A stretch of DNA of 9,747 bases from Hyphomicrobiales bacterium (GTDB lineage: Bacteria > Pseudomonadota > Alphaproteobacteria > Rhizobiales > S144-23): NCBI GenBank assembly GCA_015494375.1, contig WGBL01000072.1, forward strand, positions 1 to 9,747. Direction: 5' to 3'. Position 1 is the stretch's first letter. Every line of letters begins with the position of its first letter. A program made the position numbers and the translations under genes. Below are positions 1 to 6,031 of the stretch, piece by piece. The notes under the pieces are model-generated. The model made no database searches. It worked only from the letters and a program-made list of their open reading frames with translations, and had not been told where the DNA came from.

Positions 1-446
1 ATCATGCCGAGCATCTGGTTGGAGTCAAACTTCCAGGTCTTGGCCTTCATGTTTTTTGAGCGGCAGAGATTGATGCGCTGCTCGAGGTTCATGAGCTTCT
101 TCCAGGGCTCGTAATAGATGGGGTAGCGTGTCGCGACCCCCTTCATGCTGTCCTCGGCCTTGTTGTGGCACGACGCACAAGACTTGCCCGCTTCGCCTTC
201 GACCTTGTTCCAGAGCTCACGGCCGATTTCATACCAGGCCATGCCCGGGTTCTCGAACTCGTCGTCCTGCATGGCCTGGGTATCGCGCTTGGCAAAGTGA
301 TAGCCGGACCAAATCTCATCAAGCGGATGATCCTTGGCCTTGGGCTTGACCGGCTCCATTTTGCCGTCGGGCGCAGCGAGCGCCGCTCCACTCAGGGCAA
401 AGGCGGCGAGCACACTGGCAACGGCTGCAGTCTTCAATAGTTTCAT
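1..446 (-). CDS. soxA: SoxA, c-type cytochrome subunit of SoxAX (partial, C-terminus outside window)
   Basis: SoxA is the larger subunit of the periplasmic SoxXA cytochrome, which oxidatively joins thiosulfate to the SoxY cysteine. Only the first 148 codons are in the window; the frame is open to the left edge. Visible are a Sec signal peptide with likely cleavage after ALA at residue 24, a heme c motif CASCH at residues 90-94, and a later Cys128 in the segment INLCRSKN. A heme site this near the N-terminus fits the two-heme SoxA type, in which the catalytic heme with its modified cysteine ligand lies in the C-terminal half, not seen here. The ATG is preceded by GGAGG (complement of 454-458) at 7 nt. 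The gene starts 25 nt after the soxX stop, so it is probably cotranscribed with soxX. The family call is firm; the two-heme state is inferred. Confidence 0.93.
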   Translation of the reverse strand, partial: MKLLKTAAVASVLAAFALSGAALAAPDGKMEPVKPKAKDHPLDEIWSGYHFAKRDTQAMQDDEFENPGMAWYEIGRELWNKVEGEAGKSCASCHNKAEDSMKGVATRYPIYYEPWKKLMNLEQRINLCRSKNMKAKTWKFDSNQMLGM

Positions 447-471
447 CGTCAATCCTCCCACGCTTCTCGCG

Positions 472-1041
472 CTATTCCTTGAGCGTCTTCAGATAGGCCA
501 CGACATCCTCCACCCGCTCGGCCGAGAGAATGACATAACCGACGCAATCCTTGTGCACACGATTAAAGCCCGTGTTGCGATGGAACGCGGGCATGATGGT
601 GTCAGCGTCGGGAAACGCCTTTTTCGGATCGACGACGATCATGCGGAGCTCGCCCTCGGTATAGCGGTCGGCAACGCCGTCAAGTGGCGGCGCGATCTTG
701 CCATGAAAGCCGTATCTCGAGAGGCTCTTGACGTCATTGGGATCGGCGAGAGCGAGAATTTTCTGAACCTCGTGGCAGGCAATGCAATTGCCGAGACGCC
801 TGTGGGTCATCCACTTGAGGCCCTTTTTGGGGTCTCCGGGCTTGCCCGTCAGCGACTGGTTGATGGCAGCGGGAAGGTTTTCGCCTTTGCTGATCTTATA
901 ATTGGCGACCTGCGTCACCTCGCCGTCCTTGCATTTCTCCTTCTTTTTCTTCTGTTGTGCAAGGGCCGGAGACGTGACCCCCAGCGCCAGAACCAGAGCG
1001 CCGATGATGGCAGCGAAAGCCAGGCGCGTCTTTCCTTTCAT
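472..1041 (-). CDS. soxX: SoxX, monoheme c-type cytochrome subunit of SoxAX
   Basis: A 189-residue SoxX, partner of SoxA in the periplasmic thiosulfate-coupling cytochrome. Residues 1-28 form a Sec signal peptide ending in ALA. The heme motif CIACH is at 86-90. The family motif with the likely axial methionine, IMPAF, is at 149-153 (Met150). The C-terminal helix VEDVVAYLKTL is typical of class I cytochrome c folds. Odd points: a lysine cluster just after the signal peptide (residues 31-36) and two further cysteines, Cys37 and Cys166, outside the heme motif. The frame stays open upstream to about 1245, but that stretch is not protein-like and overlaps soxZ. The ATG at 1041 follows the strong ribosome site GGGAGGGAG (complement of 1047-1055) at 5 nt. 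The gene lies between soxZ (190-nt gap) and soxA (25-nt gap). Confidence 0.95.
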   Translation of the reverse strand: MKGKTRLAFAAIIGALVLALGVTSPALAQQKKKKEKCKDGEVTQVANYKISKGENLPAAINQSLTGKPGDPKKGLKWMTHRRLGNCIACHEVQKILALADPNDVKSLSRYGFHGKIAPPLDGVADRYTEGELRMIVVDPKKAFPDADTIMPAFHRNTGFNRVHKDCVGYVILSAERVEDVVAYLKTLKE

Positions 1042-1050
1042 AATCACTCC

Positions 1051-1084
1051 CTCCCTTGGAATTCTTGCTCCCTTGGAATTCTTG
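1051..1084 (-). repeat. Exact 17-bp tandem duplication upstream of soxX
   Basis: The 17-mer ctcccttggaattcttg (plus strand) occurs twice back to back, at 1051-1067 and 1068-1084, with no mismatch. On the soxX transcript each copy ends in GGGAG. The copy nearer the gene supplies part of the soxX ribosome binding site and the farther copy is a second, distant Shine-Dalgarno-like match. The lack of mismatches suggests a recent slippage event. Confidence 0.95.
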
Positions 1085-1120
1085 GGATTGCGGCACTTGA
1101 GATTGCGGCAGATTACGGCA
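1081..1120. repeat. 15-bp imperfect tandem repeat in the soxZ-soxX gap
   Basis: Two 15-bp units, cttgggattgcggca (1081-1095) and cttgagattgcggca (1096-1110), differ at one base. They are followed by a shortened third copy, gattacggca (1111-1120). The first unit overlaps the end of the 17-bp duplication at 1051-1084. No function is evident. Confidence 0.85.
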
Positions 1121-1162
1121 AGTGGGCTTGTGGCAATTGCGACTGAGCCGGGCGTCGCGCCC

Positions 1163-1186
1163 CGAGGCTCTTTGTGGAGAGCCCCG
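1163..1186 (-). other. Hairpin between soxZ and soxX (possible processing or attenuation site)
   Basis: On the sox transcript the arms at 1178-1186 and 1163-1171 can form a 9-bp stem (one G-U pair) around a 6-nt loop. A 12-bp perfect palindrome, GCCCCGCGGGGC (1181-1192), overlaps one arm. There is no U-run after the stem, so it is not a standard intrinsic terminator. It lies 46 nt after the soxZ stop and could separate soxYZ from soxXA at the RNA level. That role is inference. Confidence 0.45.
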
Positions 1187-1231
1187 CGGGGCCCAACGCC
1201 CAAAGGCTCATCACAAGGGCTCACCAACCCG

Positions 1232-1555
1232 TTAACCGACGGCAATCGATTTTTTTGCCGTCCATGTCTTGCCGGTGTCTTCCTTCCACGTCATCTCGAG
1301 ATCGCCGGGCCCATCAACCTTCACATAGAACGCGATATAGGGATTGGCCGAGATGGCCGTGGCGAGATTGGCCGAGAACACTTCCTTGCCGGCATACTTG
1401 GCAACGAAAGACTCGATGATCTTCTTCGGGATCTTCTTGCCGGTCTTCTTGTCCTTCCGCAGACCGGTCTCCATTTTATGGCTGATGAGCGTCTTGATCT
1501 GGACGACCTCGCCGGCCTTGGCCTTTTTCGGTGCCTTGACACGTGGCTTTGCCAT
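1232..1555 (-). CDS. soxZ: SoxZ, thiosulfate-oxidation carrier subunit
   Basis: A 107-residue SoxZ, which pairs with SoxY to form the soluble periplasmic carrier of sulfur intermediates. The sequence has the family pattern: a short basic N-terminus, GEVVQIKTLISHKMETGLRK at 15-34, then beta-sandwich segments ESFVAKYAGKEVFSANLATA (48-67) and NPYIAFYVKVDGPGDLEMTW (71-90). It has no signal peptide, as expected, because SoxZ is exported bound to Tat-targeted SoxY. It has no cysteine, so the cargo sits on SoxY. The ATG follows GGAGGAG (complement of about 1562-1570). The start lies 18 nt after the soxY stop, so soxY and soxZ are translationally close. Length is normal for the family. Confidence 0.96.
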   Translation of the reverse strand: MAKPRVKAPKKAKAGEVVQIKTLISHKMETGLRKDKKTGKKIPKKIIESFVAKYAGKEVFSANLATAISANPYIAFYVKVDGPGDLEMTWKEDTGKTWTAKKSIAVG

Positions 1556-1573
1556 GTCTCTCTCCTCCTCCGA

Positions 1574-2047
1574 TTAGCCGCCGCAACCGCCGATGGTCAC
1601 CTTCACGGACCGGCGTCCCATATAAACCTTGCCGTCGCTCATCTGGGCGACCGCAATCACGTCTTGGGTCTTGCCAAGGCGCATTCTGCTACGAGCCGAG
1701 GCTTTGCCCGAGGACGGCGTGAAGTTGAATGTCACCACCTGCGGGCGTGGATTGCCGGTGGCGAAGACATGCACCGCCTTGACATAGTCGCCATCCGTCA
1801 TCGGGCTGTCGACGTCGACGCTGAAAGGAACGGTGTTGCCGTTCTCGGCAATTTCCGGAAGGCCCAGGTTGACCTTGCCCTCGACCGGCGTGGCGTCACC
1901 GATTGCCTGTTTCATGGCGTCCTGCCAGGCGGCCGCCCCGGCCGGCTTGGCGCCGAGCGGCAAAAAGGCAGCAAGTGCTGCGATGCCGCTCGCTCCCAGC
2001 AGGAAGTCGCGGCGGTCAACAACAGTAATTTTGACCTTGTCGCTCAT
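1574..2047 (-). CDS. soxY: SoxY, Tat-exported sulfur carrier with C-terminal cysteine
   Basis: A 157-residue SoxY. The N-terminus has a twin-arginine signal, DRRDFLLG at 11-18, followed by a hydrophobic stretch to about residue 40, so it is exported folded, probably with SoxZ bound. The protein ends in the carrier motif GGCGG (153-157). Cys155 on this swinging arm is the residue to which thiosulfate sulfur is attached by SoxXA and from which SoxB and SoxCD act. The rest matches the SoxY immunoglobulin-like fold, for example NTVPFSVDVDSPM at 71-83 and YVKAVHVFATGNPRP at 88-102. The ribosome site GGGAGG (complement of 2061-2066) is 13-14 nt from the ATG, somewhat long. It is the first gene of the visible minus-strand sox unit, so its promoter should lie between 2048 and about 2300. 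Confidence 0.96.
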   Translation of the reverse strand: MSDKVKITVVDRRDFLLGASGIAALAAFLPLGAKPAGAAAWQDAMKQAIGDATPVEGKVNLGLPEIAENGNTVPFSVDVDSPMTDGDYVKAVHVFATGNPRPQVVTFNFTPSSGKASARSRMRLGKTQDVIAVAQMSDGKVYMGRRSVKVTIGGCGG

Positions 2048-2169
2048 TTCGTTCTCTTATCCTCCCTCTCCTCATCGGTTGAAGGGTTGCGCTAGAAGGT
2101 GGGTAGCCTAGGCCACTTGCCAATGGTAGCAGCTGACGAACGTCTTTGCCATGGGCCCACCGGACGAAA

Positions 2170-2191
2170 TTTCCGGTTTGTCCGCCGGAAA
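2170..2191. promoter_or_regulatory. Perfect 7-bp inverted repeat, candidate operator upstream of soxY
   Basis: TTTCCGG (2170-2176) and CCGGAAA (2185-2191) form a perfect inverted repeat around an 8-nt spacer, 123-144 nt upstream of the soxY start. A second pair, CGGAC (2161-2165) and GTCCG (2180-2184), overlaps it. The size fits a dimeric repressor or activator site, but no regulator gene is in the window and chance is not excluded. Confidence 0.3.
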
Positions 2192-2205
2192 AAGCTCGAA
2201 AAAGT

Positions 2206-2238
2206 GCACACACACTCTCAGAATGCATACACACTCTC
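2206..2238. repeat. Direct repeat of 14 bp with 19-nt period
   Basis: gcacacacactctc (2206-2219) and gcatacacactctc (2225-2238) differ at one base and are spaced by 19 nt, close to two helical turns. They sit about 160-190 nt upstream of soxY. They may be tandem protein-binding sites or a remnant of another tandem duplication. Confidence 0.6.
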
Positions 2239-2298
2239 TATTTCTTTCTTTCGGTTTTCGCAACAGGGCTCCTTCAGGTCCCCCTTAACAGGTCGCCC

Positions 2299-2383
2299 TC
2301 GTGTGAGCGCCACAAGTGTGTGAGCGCCACAAGTGTGTGAGCGCCACAAGTGTGTGTGCGCTACAAGTGTGTGTGCGCCACAA
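2299..2383. repeat. Five-copy 17-bp tandem repeat (iteron-like)
   Basis: The unit GTGTGTGAGCGCCACAA is repeated head to tail. Copy 1 is 2299-2315 (first two bases differ), copies 2 and 3 at 2316-2332 and 2333-2349 are identical, copy 4 is 2350-2366 (two changes) and copy 5 is 2367-2383 (one change). Each unit holds a small dyad, TGTG-AGCGC-CACA-like. There are no spacers, so it is not a CRISPR array. Constant 17-bp spacing resembles iterons or stacked binding sites. No replication initiator or known regulator gene is nearby, so the role is unknown. Confidence 0.95.
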
Positions 2384-2425
2384 GAGGGGCTCGGAAGCGA
2401 TCGGCCCGTTCGGAAGCAGTGCACG

Positions 2426-2502
2426 CCCCTTGCGCGCCCCGCCGGACCCCTTGCAAGCCCCACCGACTGCAAGCCCTGCCGACCCGTTGCAAGCCCGGCC
2501 CA
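2426..2502. repeat. Degenerate tandem repeat, about 20 bp, four copies
   Basis: Units of the form CCCCTTGCAAGCCCCACCGA are found at 2426-2446 (21 bp), 2447-2466 (20 bp), 2467-2482 (16 bp, shortened) and 2483-2502 (20 bp). The common core is TTGCAAGCCC. The array starts 43 bp after the 17-bp array and is unrelated to it. In between, TCGGAAGC occurs at 2391-2398 and 2410-2417. Function unknown. Confidence 0.75.
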
Positions 2503-2604
2503 GTTGTGCCTTGCGCGATAGGGGACAGCACTTTCGCTAAAGCTGTTTAACGTTTCCTGCCGAGGCGCTGGCCTGTCACACTTAGCGCACCCCCCAACGC
2601 CTCA

Positions 2605-2640
2605 ACTCCCTGCACTAGATATACTCCCTGCACGAGATAT
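2605..2640. repeat. 18-bp tandem duplication
   Basis: actccctgcactagatat (2605-2622) is followed at once by actccctgcacgagatat (2623-2640), with one mismatch. It is the third distinct tandem repeat in this intergenic region and lies in its A/T-richer part, about 400 bp upstream of fccB. Confidence 0.92.
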
Positions 2641-3035
2641 TCAAATATCCGAATTCGCCGAAGTTTTCTTTAGCCCATAGCTCAGGCGTCTGTAAAGGTC
2701 GCGAGAGCGTCATGTCTGTGCCGAGTGCGATCAAAAATGCTTGCGATGCCAACCGAAAACGAGGAGCAAGGCATTCTGCCAACAGCGCCCTTGAGGAACA
2801 AAATCCGGCGGCAGTCGGATGGTCATATCAAAGGTATTGATATTCGCGTCTATTGATGCAAAGCTATGCTGGATTTGGAGCAAGGTTGAGGATTTCATGC
2901 CCATGCTTCAAGTCCGCCCGGGTTCACGTTGCGGCAGTTGGCCTCAGAAGCCATTCTGAGTGTCGTTGCGGCCCGGGAGCCGGGAGAATGGATGCTCTGT
3001 AGGGATTGCGTATGTAGACAAAGGGAGGACGGTGC

Positions 3036-4313
3036 ATGCCCAAGCTTAATCGTCGTGAATTCAACAAGTTGGCAGGCGCGACGGCGGTCGGCACAGCGAC
3101 GTTCGGCTCGTTCGCCTATGCCCAAGGCAAAGGCCGTTGTGTGATCATTGGAGGCGGTGCGGGGGGCGCGACGGTCGCCCATCATGTCAAGAAGGCGGCA
3201 CCGGAGCTCGACGTCACCCTCATCGAGGTGCACAAGCGGTATACGACGTGCTTCTTCTCCAACCTTTATCTCGGCGGCTTCCGCACCTTCGATTCCATCA
3301 CCCACGATTACAGCGGCCTTGTGCGGCTCGGGGTCAATGTCATCCACGACTTGGCAACCGGTGTCGATACGGCCAAGAAAACCGTCTCGCTTGCGGGCGG
3401 CGGCACGGTGGCCTACGACAAGCTCGTTCTCTCACCAGGCATTAGTTTCAAGTGGGGACAGATCGAAGGTTATGATCCGAAGGCGTCGGCCGTCATGCCC
3501 CATGCCTGGCAGGCGGGGCCGCAGACACGCCTGCTCAAGGCCCAGCTCGAGGCAATGCCCGATGGCGGTGTGGTGGTCATGTCGCCGCCGCCGAACCCCT
3601 ATCGTTGCCCGCCCGGGCCCTACGAACGCGCTTCGATGATCGCTTACTACCTTAAAACCAAAAAGCCCAAGTCGAAGCTCATCATCTTCGATCCCAAACC
3701 CAAGTTCTCGAAAATGGCGCTCTTCCAAGAGGGGTGGGAGCAGCATTACAGCGACATCATCGAGTGGGTGCCGCCCGACATCTCCGGCGGCGGCGTTAAG
3801 AAGGTCGATCCCTCGACCATGACGGTGATCACCGGTGACGGCGAAAAAACCAAGGCCGCAGTCGCCAATATCATTCCGGCGCAAAAGGCCGGCACCATTG
3901 CTGCGCTCGCCGGCTGCACCAAAGGCGACTGGTGCCCGATCAAGCCCGACAGCTTCGCCTCGGCGCTTGTCAATGACGTCTACGTGCTTGGCGACTCGTC
4001 CATTGCGACAAAGATGCCGAAGTCGGGCTTCTCGGCCAACAGCCAGGCGAAGGTGGTGGCCAACGCCGTGGTTGCCGAGCTCGCCCAGAAGAAGAGGTTC
4101 CCGGCCCGCTTCCGCAACACCTGCTGGTCGCTCATCTCGCCCAACAACGGCGTCAAGGTGGGCGCCAGCTACAAGGCCGGTGCCGACAAGGTGGAGGTGA
4201 CCTCCAAGTTCATCTCCAAGACCGGCGAGTCCGATGATGTCCGCAAGAAGACATATGAGGAGTCGCTCGGCTGGTACGCAGGCATCACCGCCGACATGTT
4301 CGCGAAAGGTTAA
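3036..4313 (+). CDS. fccB: Flavocytochrome c sulfide dehydrogenase, flavoprotein subunit (FccB/SoxF)
   Basis: A 425-residue FAD protein that oxidises sulfide in the periplasm and normally passes electrons to a cytochrome c subunit (FccA/SoxE). The N-terminus has a Tat signal, NRREFNKLAGA at 5-15, followed by an Ala-Gln-type end near residue 30. The FAD dinucleotide-binding motif is VIIGGGAGGATVA (36-48). Cys72 in YTTCFFSN aligns with the cysteine that binds FAD covalently in the Allochromatium enzyme. Cys191 (PYRCPPGPYER) and Cys363 (NTCWSL) match the redox-active disulfide pair; Cys294 and Cys300 are also present. The second FAD motif, VYVLGDSSIATKMPKSG, is at 315-331. The C-terminal part is the FCSD flavin-binding domain. 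The ATG follows GGGAGGA at 6 nt. No heme-protein gene is adjacent: upstream is 1 kb of repeats, downstream is convergent purB. The partner must be elsewhere or may be a general cytochrome. It is divergent from the sox genes. Confidence 0.95.
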   Translation: MPKLNRREFNKLAGATAVGTATFGSFAYAQGKGRCVIIGGGAGGATVAHHVKKAAPELDVTLIEVHKRYTTCFFSNLYLGGFRTFDSITHDYSGLVRLGVNVIHDLATGVDTAKKTVSLAGGGTVAYDKLVLSPGISFKWGQIEGYDPKASAVMPHAWQAGPQTRLLKAQLEAMPDGGVVVMSPPPNPYRCPPGPYERASMIAYYLKTKKPKSKLIIFDPKPKFSKMALFQEGWEQHYSDIIEWVPPDISGGGVKKVDPSTMTVITGDGEKTKAAVANIIPAQKAGTIAALAGCTKGDWCPIKPDSFASALVNDVYVLGDSSIATKMPKSGFSANSQAKVVANAVVAELAQKKRFPARFRNTCWSLISPNNGVKVGASYKAGADKVEVTSKFISKTGESDDVRKKTYEESLGWYAGITADMFAKG

Positions 4314-4373
4314 CGCGGCCAACGCCTCTTATGGCGCAAACCTCTGGGTCCTCGGGTCTCGTGTCGTGGTTTT

Positions 4374-4400
4374 CCTCGGCGCGGGGCCCGAGGGCTTTTT
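4374..4400 (+). terminator. Candidate intrinsic terminator of fccB
   Basis: CCTCGG (4374-4379) and CCGAGG (4388-4393) form a 6-bp stem with an 8-nt loop, followed by GC and TTTTT (4396-4400). It lies 60 nt after the fccB stop, in the spacer between convergent genes. The stem is short but GC-rich and the T-run is in the right place for plus-strand transcription. Confidence 0.5.
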
Positions 4401-4487
4401 GTGCCGAGCAACCGTTGGAGCGTGCTTGGAGCATGTTTGCGTCCGATTGCGTCAGGGCCGGCGTGATCGACCTCGGGGGCGTTTTGG

Positions 4488-4540
4488 AAGTCGCGGAGAC
4501 GCGGATGATGCGCATTCCGGTGCGCGTTCCTCCGCGACTT
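4488..4540 (-). terminator. Long inverted repeat starting in the purB stop codon
   Basis: AAGTCGCGGAG (4488-4498) and CTCCGCGACTT (4530-4540) are a perfect 11-bp inverted repeat. Inside it ACGCG (4499-4503) and CGCGT (4523-4527) can add 5 bp after a 2-nt bulge, giving a loop of 19 nt. One arm includes two bases of the purB TAA (4539-4541). There is no long T-run on either side, so termination may depend on other factors, or the structure may protect the mRNA 3' end. The structure is clear; the role is inferred. Confidence 0.5.
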
Positions 4541-5864
4541 AACGACAGTCGGCACCCTCCCCGAAAACGCGAGCGAAGATCGCATCCACATAACGGGTGT
4601 GATGGGCGAGGTCGAACAGCGCCTCGAGCGCTTTACCATCGAGCGCCTTCGTCACATCCGGGTCGGTCTTGAGCAGGCTCAGGAAATCCACCTTGCCATC
4701 GCTCTCCCAGACCTTCATGGCGTTGCGCTGGACGATCCGGTAGGCGTCCTCGCGCGCCACCCCCGCCTGGGTGAGGGCGAGCAGGACCCGCTGGGAGTGG
4801 ATGAGCCCGCCGAGACGGTCGAGATTGGCGCGCATGCGCTCCGGATAGACGACGAGCTTGTCGATGACGCCGGTAAGCCGGGCGAGGGCGAAGTCGAGGG
4901 TGACGGTGGCATCGGGGCCGATCATGCGCTCGACCGAGGAGTGGGAGATGTCCCGTTCGTGCCAAAGCGCCACGTTCTCCATGGCCGGCAGCGCATAGGC
5001 GCGCACCATGCGCGCGAGCCCCGTGAGGTTCTCCGTCAGGATCGGATTGCGCTTGTGTGGCATGGCCGAGGAGCCCTTCTGGCCGGGGGAGAAATACTCC
5101 TCCGCCTCGAGCACCTCGGTGCGCTGCAAATGCCGGATCTCGATCGCCAGCCGCTCCATGGAGGAGGCGATGACGGCAAGGCTGGCGAAGAACATGGCAT
5201 GGCGGTCGCGGGGGATGACCTGGGTGGAGATGGGCTCAGGCCGGAGCCCGAGCTGTTCCGCAACATAGGCCTCGACCTCGGGCGGCACGTTGGCAAAGGT
5301 GCCGACGGCCCCCGATATGGCGCAAGTGGCAATCTCGGCGCGCGCCGCCTTGAGCCGGGCGCGCGCGCGGGCGAACTCGGCATAAGAGCTCGCGAGCTTG
5401 AGGCCAAATGTGGTGGGCTCGGCGTGGATGCCATGGCTGCGGCCGATGCAAACCGTGTGTTTGTGCTCGCGGGCGCGCCGCTCGAGCGCTGCGAGGAGGG
5501 CGGCGAGATCGGCATCGAGCAGGTCGGCGGCGCGGGTAAGCTGGACATTGAAGCAGGTGTCGAGAATGTCGGATGAGGTCATGCCCTGATGGACGAAGCG
5601 CGCCTCGGGGCCGACGATCTCGGCGAGATGGGTGAGAAAGGCGATGACGTCGTGCTTGACCTCGCGCTCGATCTCCTCGATGCGGGCGACGTCGAACGTC
5701 GCCTTGCCGCCCTTCTCCCAGATGGTCTCGGCTGCCGCGCGCGGGATGATGCCGAGCTCCGCCATCTTGCTCGCGGCATGGGCCTCGATCTCAAACCAGA
5801 TGCGGAACTTGGTCTCGGGGCTCCAGATGGCGGCCATCTCGGGCCGCGAATAGCGTGGGATCAT
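4539..5864 (-). CDS. purB: Adenylosuccinate lyase
   Basis: A 441-residue adenylosuccinate lyase of the fumarase/aspartase superfamily. It is a cytoplasmic enzyme that removes fumarate from SAICAR and from adenylosuccinate in purine synthesis. The N-terminus MIPRYSRPEM is the usual start of this subfamily, which supports the chosen ATG although the ribosome site is weak (GGATGAG). Visible conserved elements are HDV at 71-73, TSSDILDT at 96-103, GRSHGIHAEPT at 141-151 with His144 and His147, and the superfamily signature GSSAMPHKRNP at 264-274, which carries the mobile-loop catalytic serine. Length is normal and the frame is intact. It lies downstream of the DUF2259 gene on the same strand (167-nt gap) and converges with fccB. 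There is no functional link with sulfur oxidation; this marks the edge of the sox region. Confidence 0.97.
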   Translation of the reverse strand: MIPRYSRPEMAAIWSPETKFRIWFEIEAHAASKMAELGIIPRAAAETIWEKGGKATFDVARIEEIEREVKHDVIAFLTHLAEIVGPEARFVHQGMTSSDILDTCFNVQLTRAADLLDADLAALLAALERRAREHKHTVCIGRSHGIHAEPTTFGLKLASSYAEFARARARLKAARAEIATCAISGAVGTFANVPPEVEAYVAEQLGLRPEPISTQVIPRDRHAMFFASLAVIASSMERLAIEIRHLQRTEVLEAEEYFSPGQKGSSAMPHKRNPILTENLTGLARMVRAYALPAMENVALWHERDISHSSVERMIGPDATVTLDFALARLTGVIDKLVVYPERMRANLDRLGGLIHSQRVLLALTQAGVAREDAYRIVQRNAMKVWESDGKVDFLSLLKTDPDVTKALDGKALEALFDLAHHTRYVDAIFARVFGEGADCR

Positions 5865-6031
5865 GGCGGCTCATCCAATGGAGGTCTGCATCCGGAATCA
5901 GCTGAGCAAACCTGGCAAAGACGGGTTCTTGGCGAGGCGGGGAAGCACACCAAGTATCCCCCTACCCGCGGCGTCTGCTGCCTAGCAGAGCCGAGCAAGC
6001 CAGGCAATGGTGCCGCGTTGCCGCAACGATG

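Larger units (their letters stand above)
2048..3035. other. 988-bp divergent intergenic region between soxY and fccB
   Basis: No convincing gene lies here. Short open frames on both strands are low-complexity translations of repeats or resemble no known protein. The left two-thirds (2160-2640) carries an inverted repeat, a 19-nt-period direct repeat and three unrelated tandem arrays, listed separately. The part from 2641 to 3035 is richer in A/T near 2635-2690 and 2820-2880, where promoters for fccB could lie, but no clear -35/-10 pair stands out. The ribosome site of fccB (GGGAGGA, 3023-3029) closes the region. Both flanking transcripts must start here, so any shared control of thiosulfate and sulfide oxidation would act from this region. 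Confidence 0.6.

Noticed and set aside
1042..1245. N-terminal extension of soxX up to 1245
   Set aside because: The added residues are not protein-like, overlap the soxZ end and would displace the clear signal peptide; the ATG at 1041 has a strong ribosome site.
334..2095. Long plus-strand open frames opposite the sox genes (334-1146 and 902-2095)
   Set aside because: They mirror soxX, soxZ and soxY in the opposite strand, lack ribosome sites and show no protein family, whereas the minus-strand frames give complete Sox proteins with heme and carrier motifs.
2299..2383. CRISPR array
   Set aside because: Units are directly adjacent with no unique spacers, and no cas gene is present.
2218..2550. 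Short open frames through the repeat arrays on both strands
   Set aside because: They are simple translations of the 17-bp and 20-bp repeats, rich in Cys, His, Ala and Pro, without ribosome sites.
2711..2848. Small plus-strand frame starting MSVPSAIKNACDANRKR
   Set aside because: About 43 codons, no good ribosome site, no recognised similarity; too weak to call a gene.
3432..4322. 296-aa minus-strand frame opposite fccB
   Set aside because: A shadow of the fccB reading frame; fccB has full family motifs and a good start.
4599..5576. 325-aa plus-strand frame opposite purB
   Set aside because: Composition rich in Gly, Ala, Glu and His from antisense of a GC-rich gene; purB on the other strand is certain.
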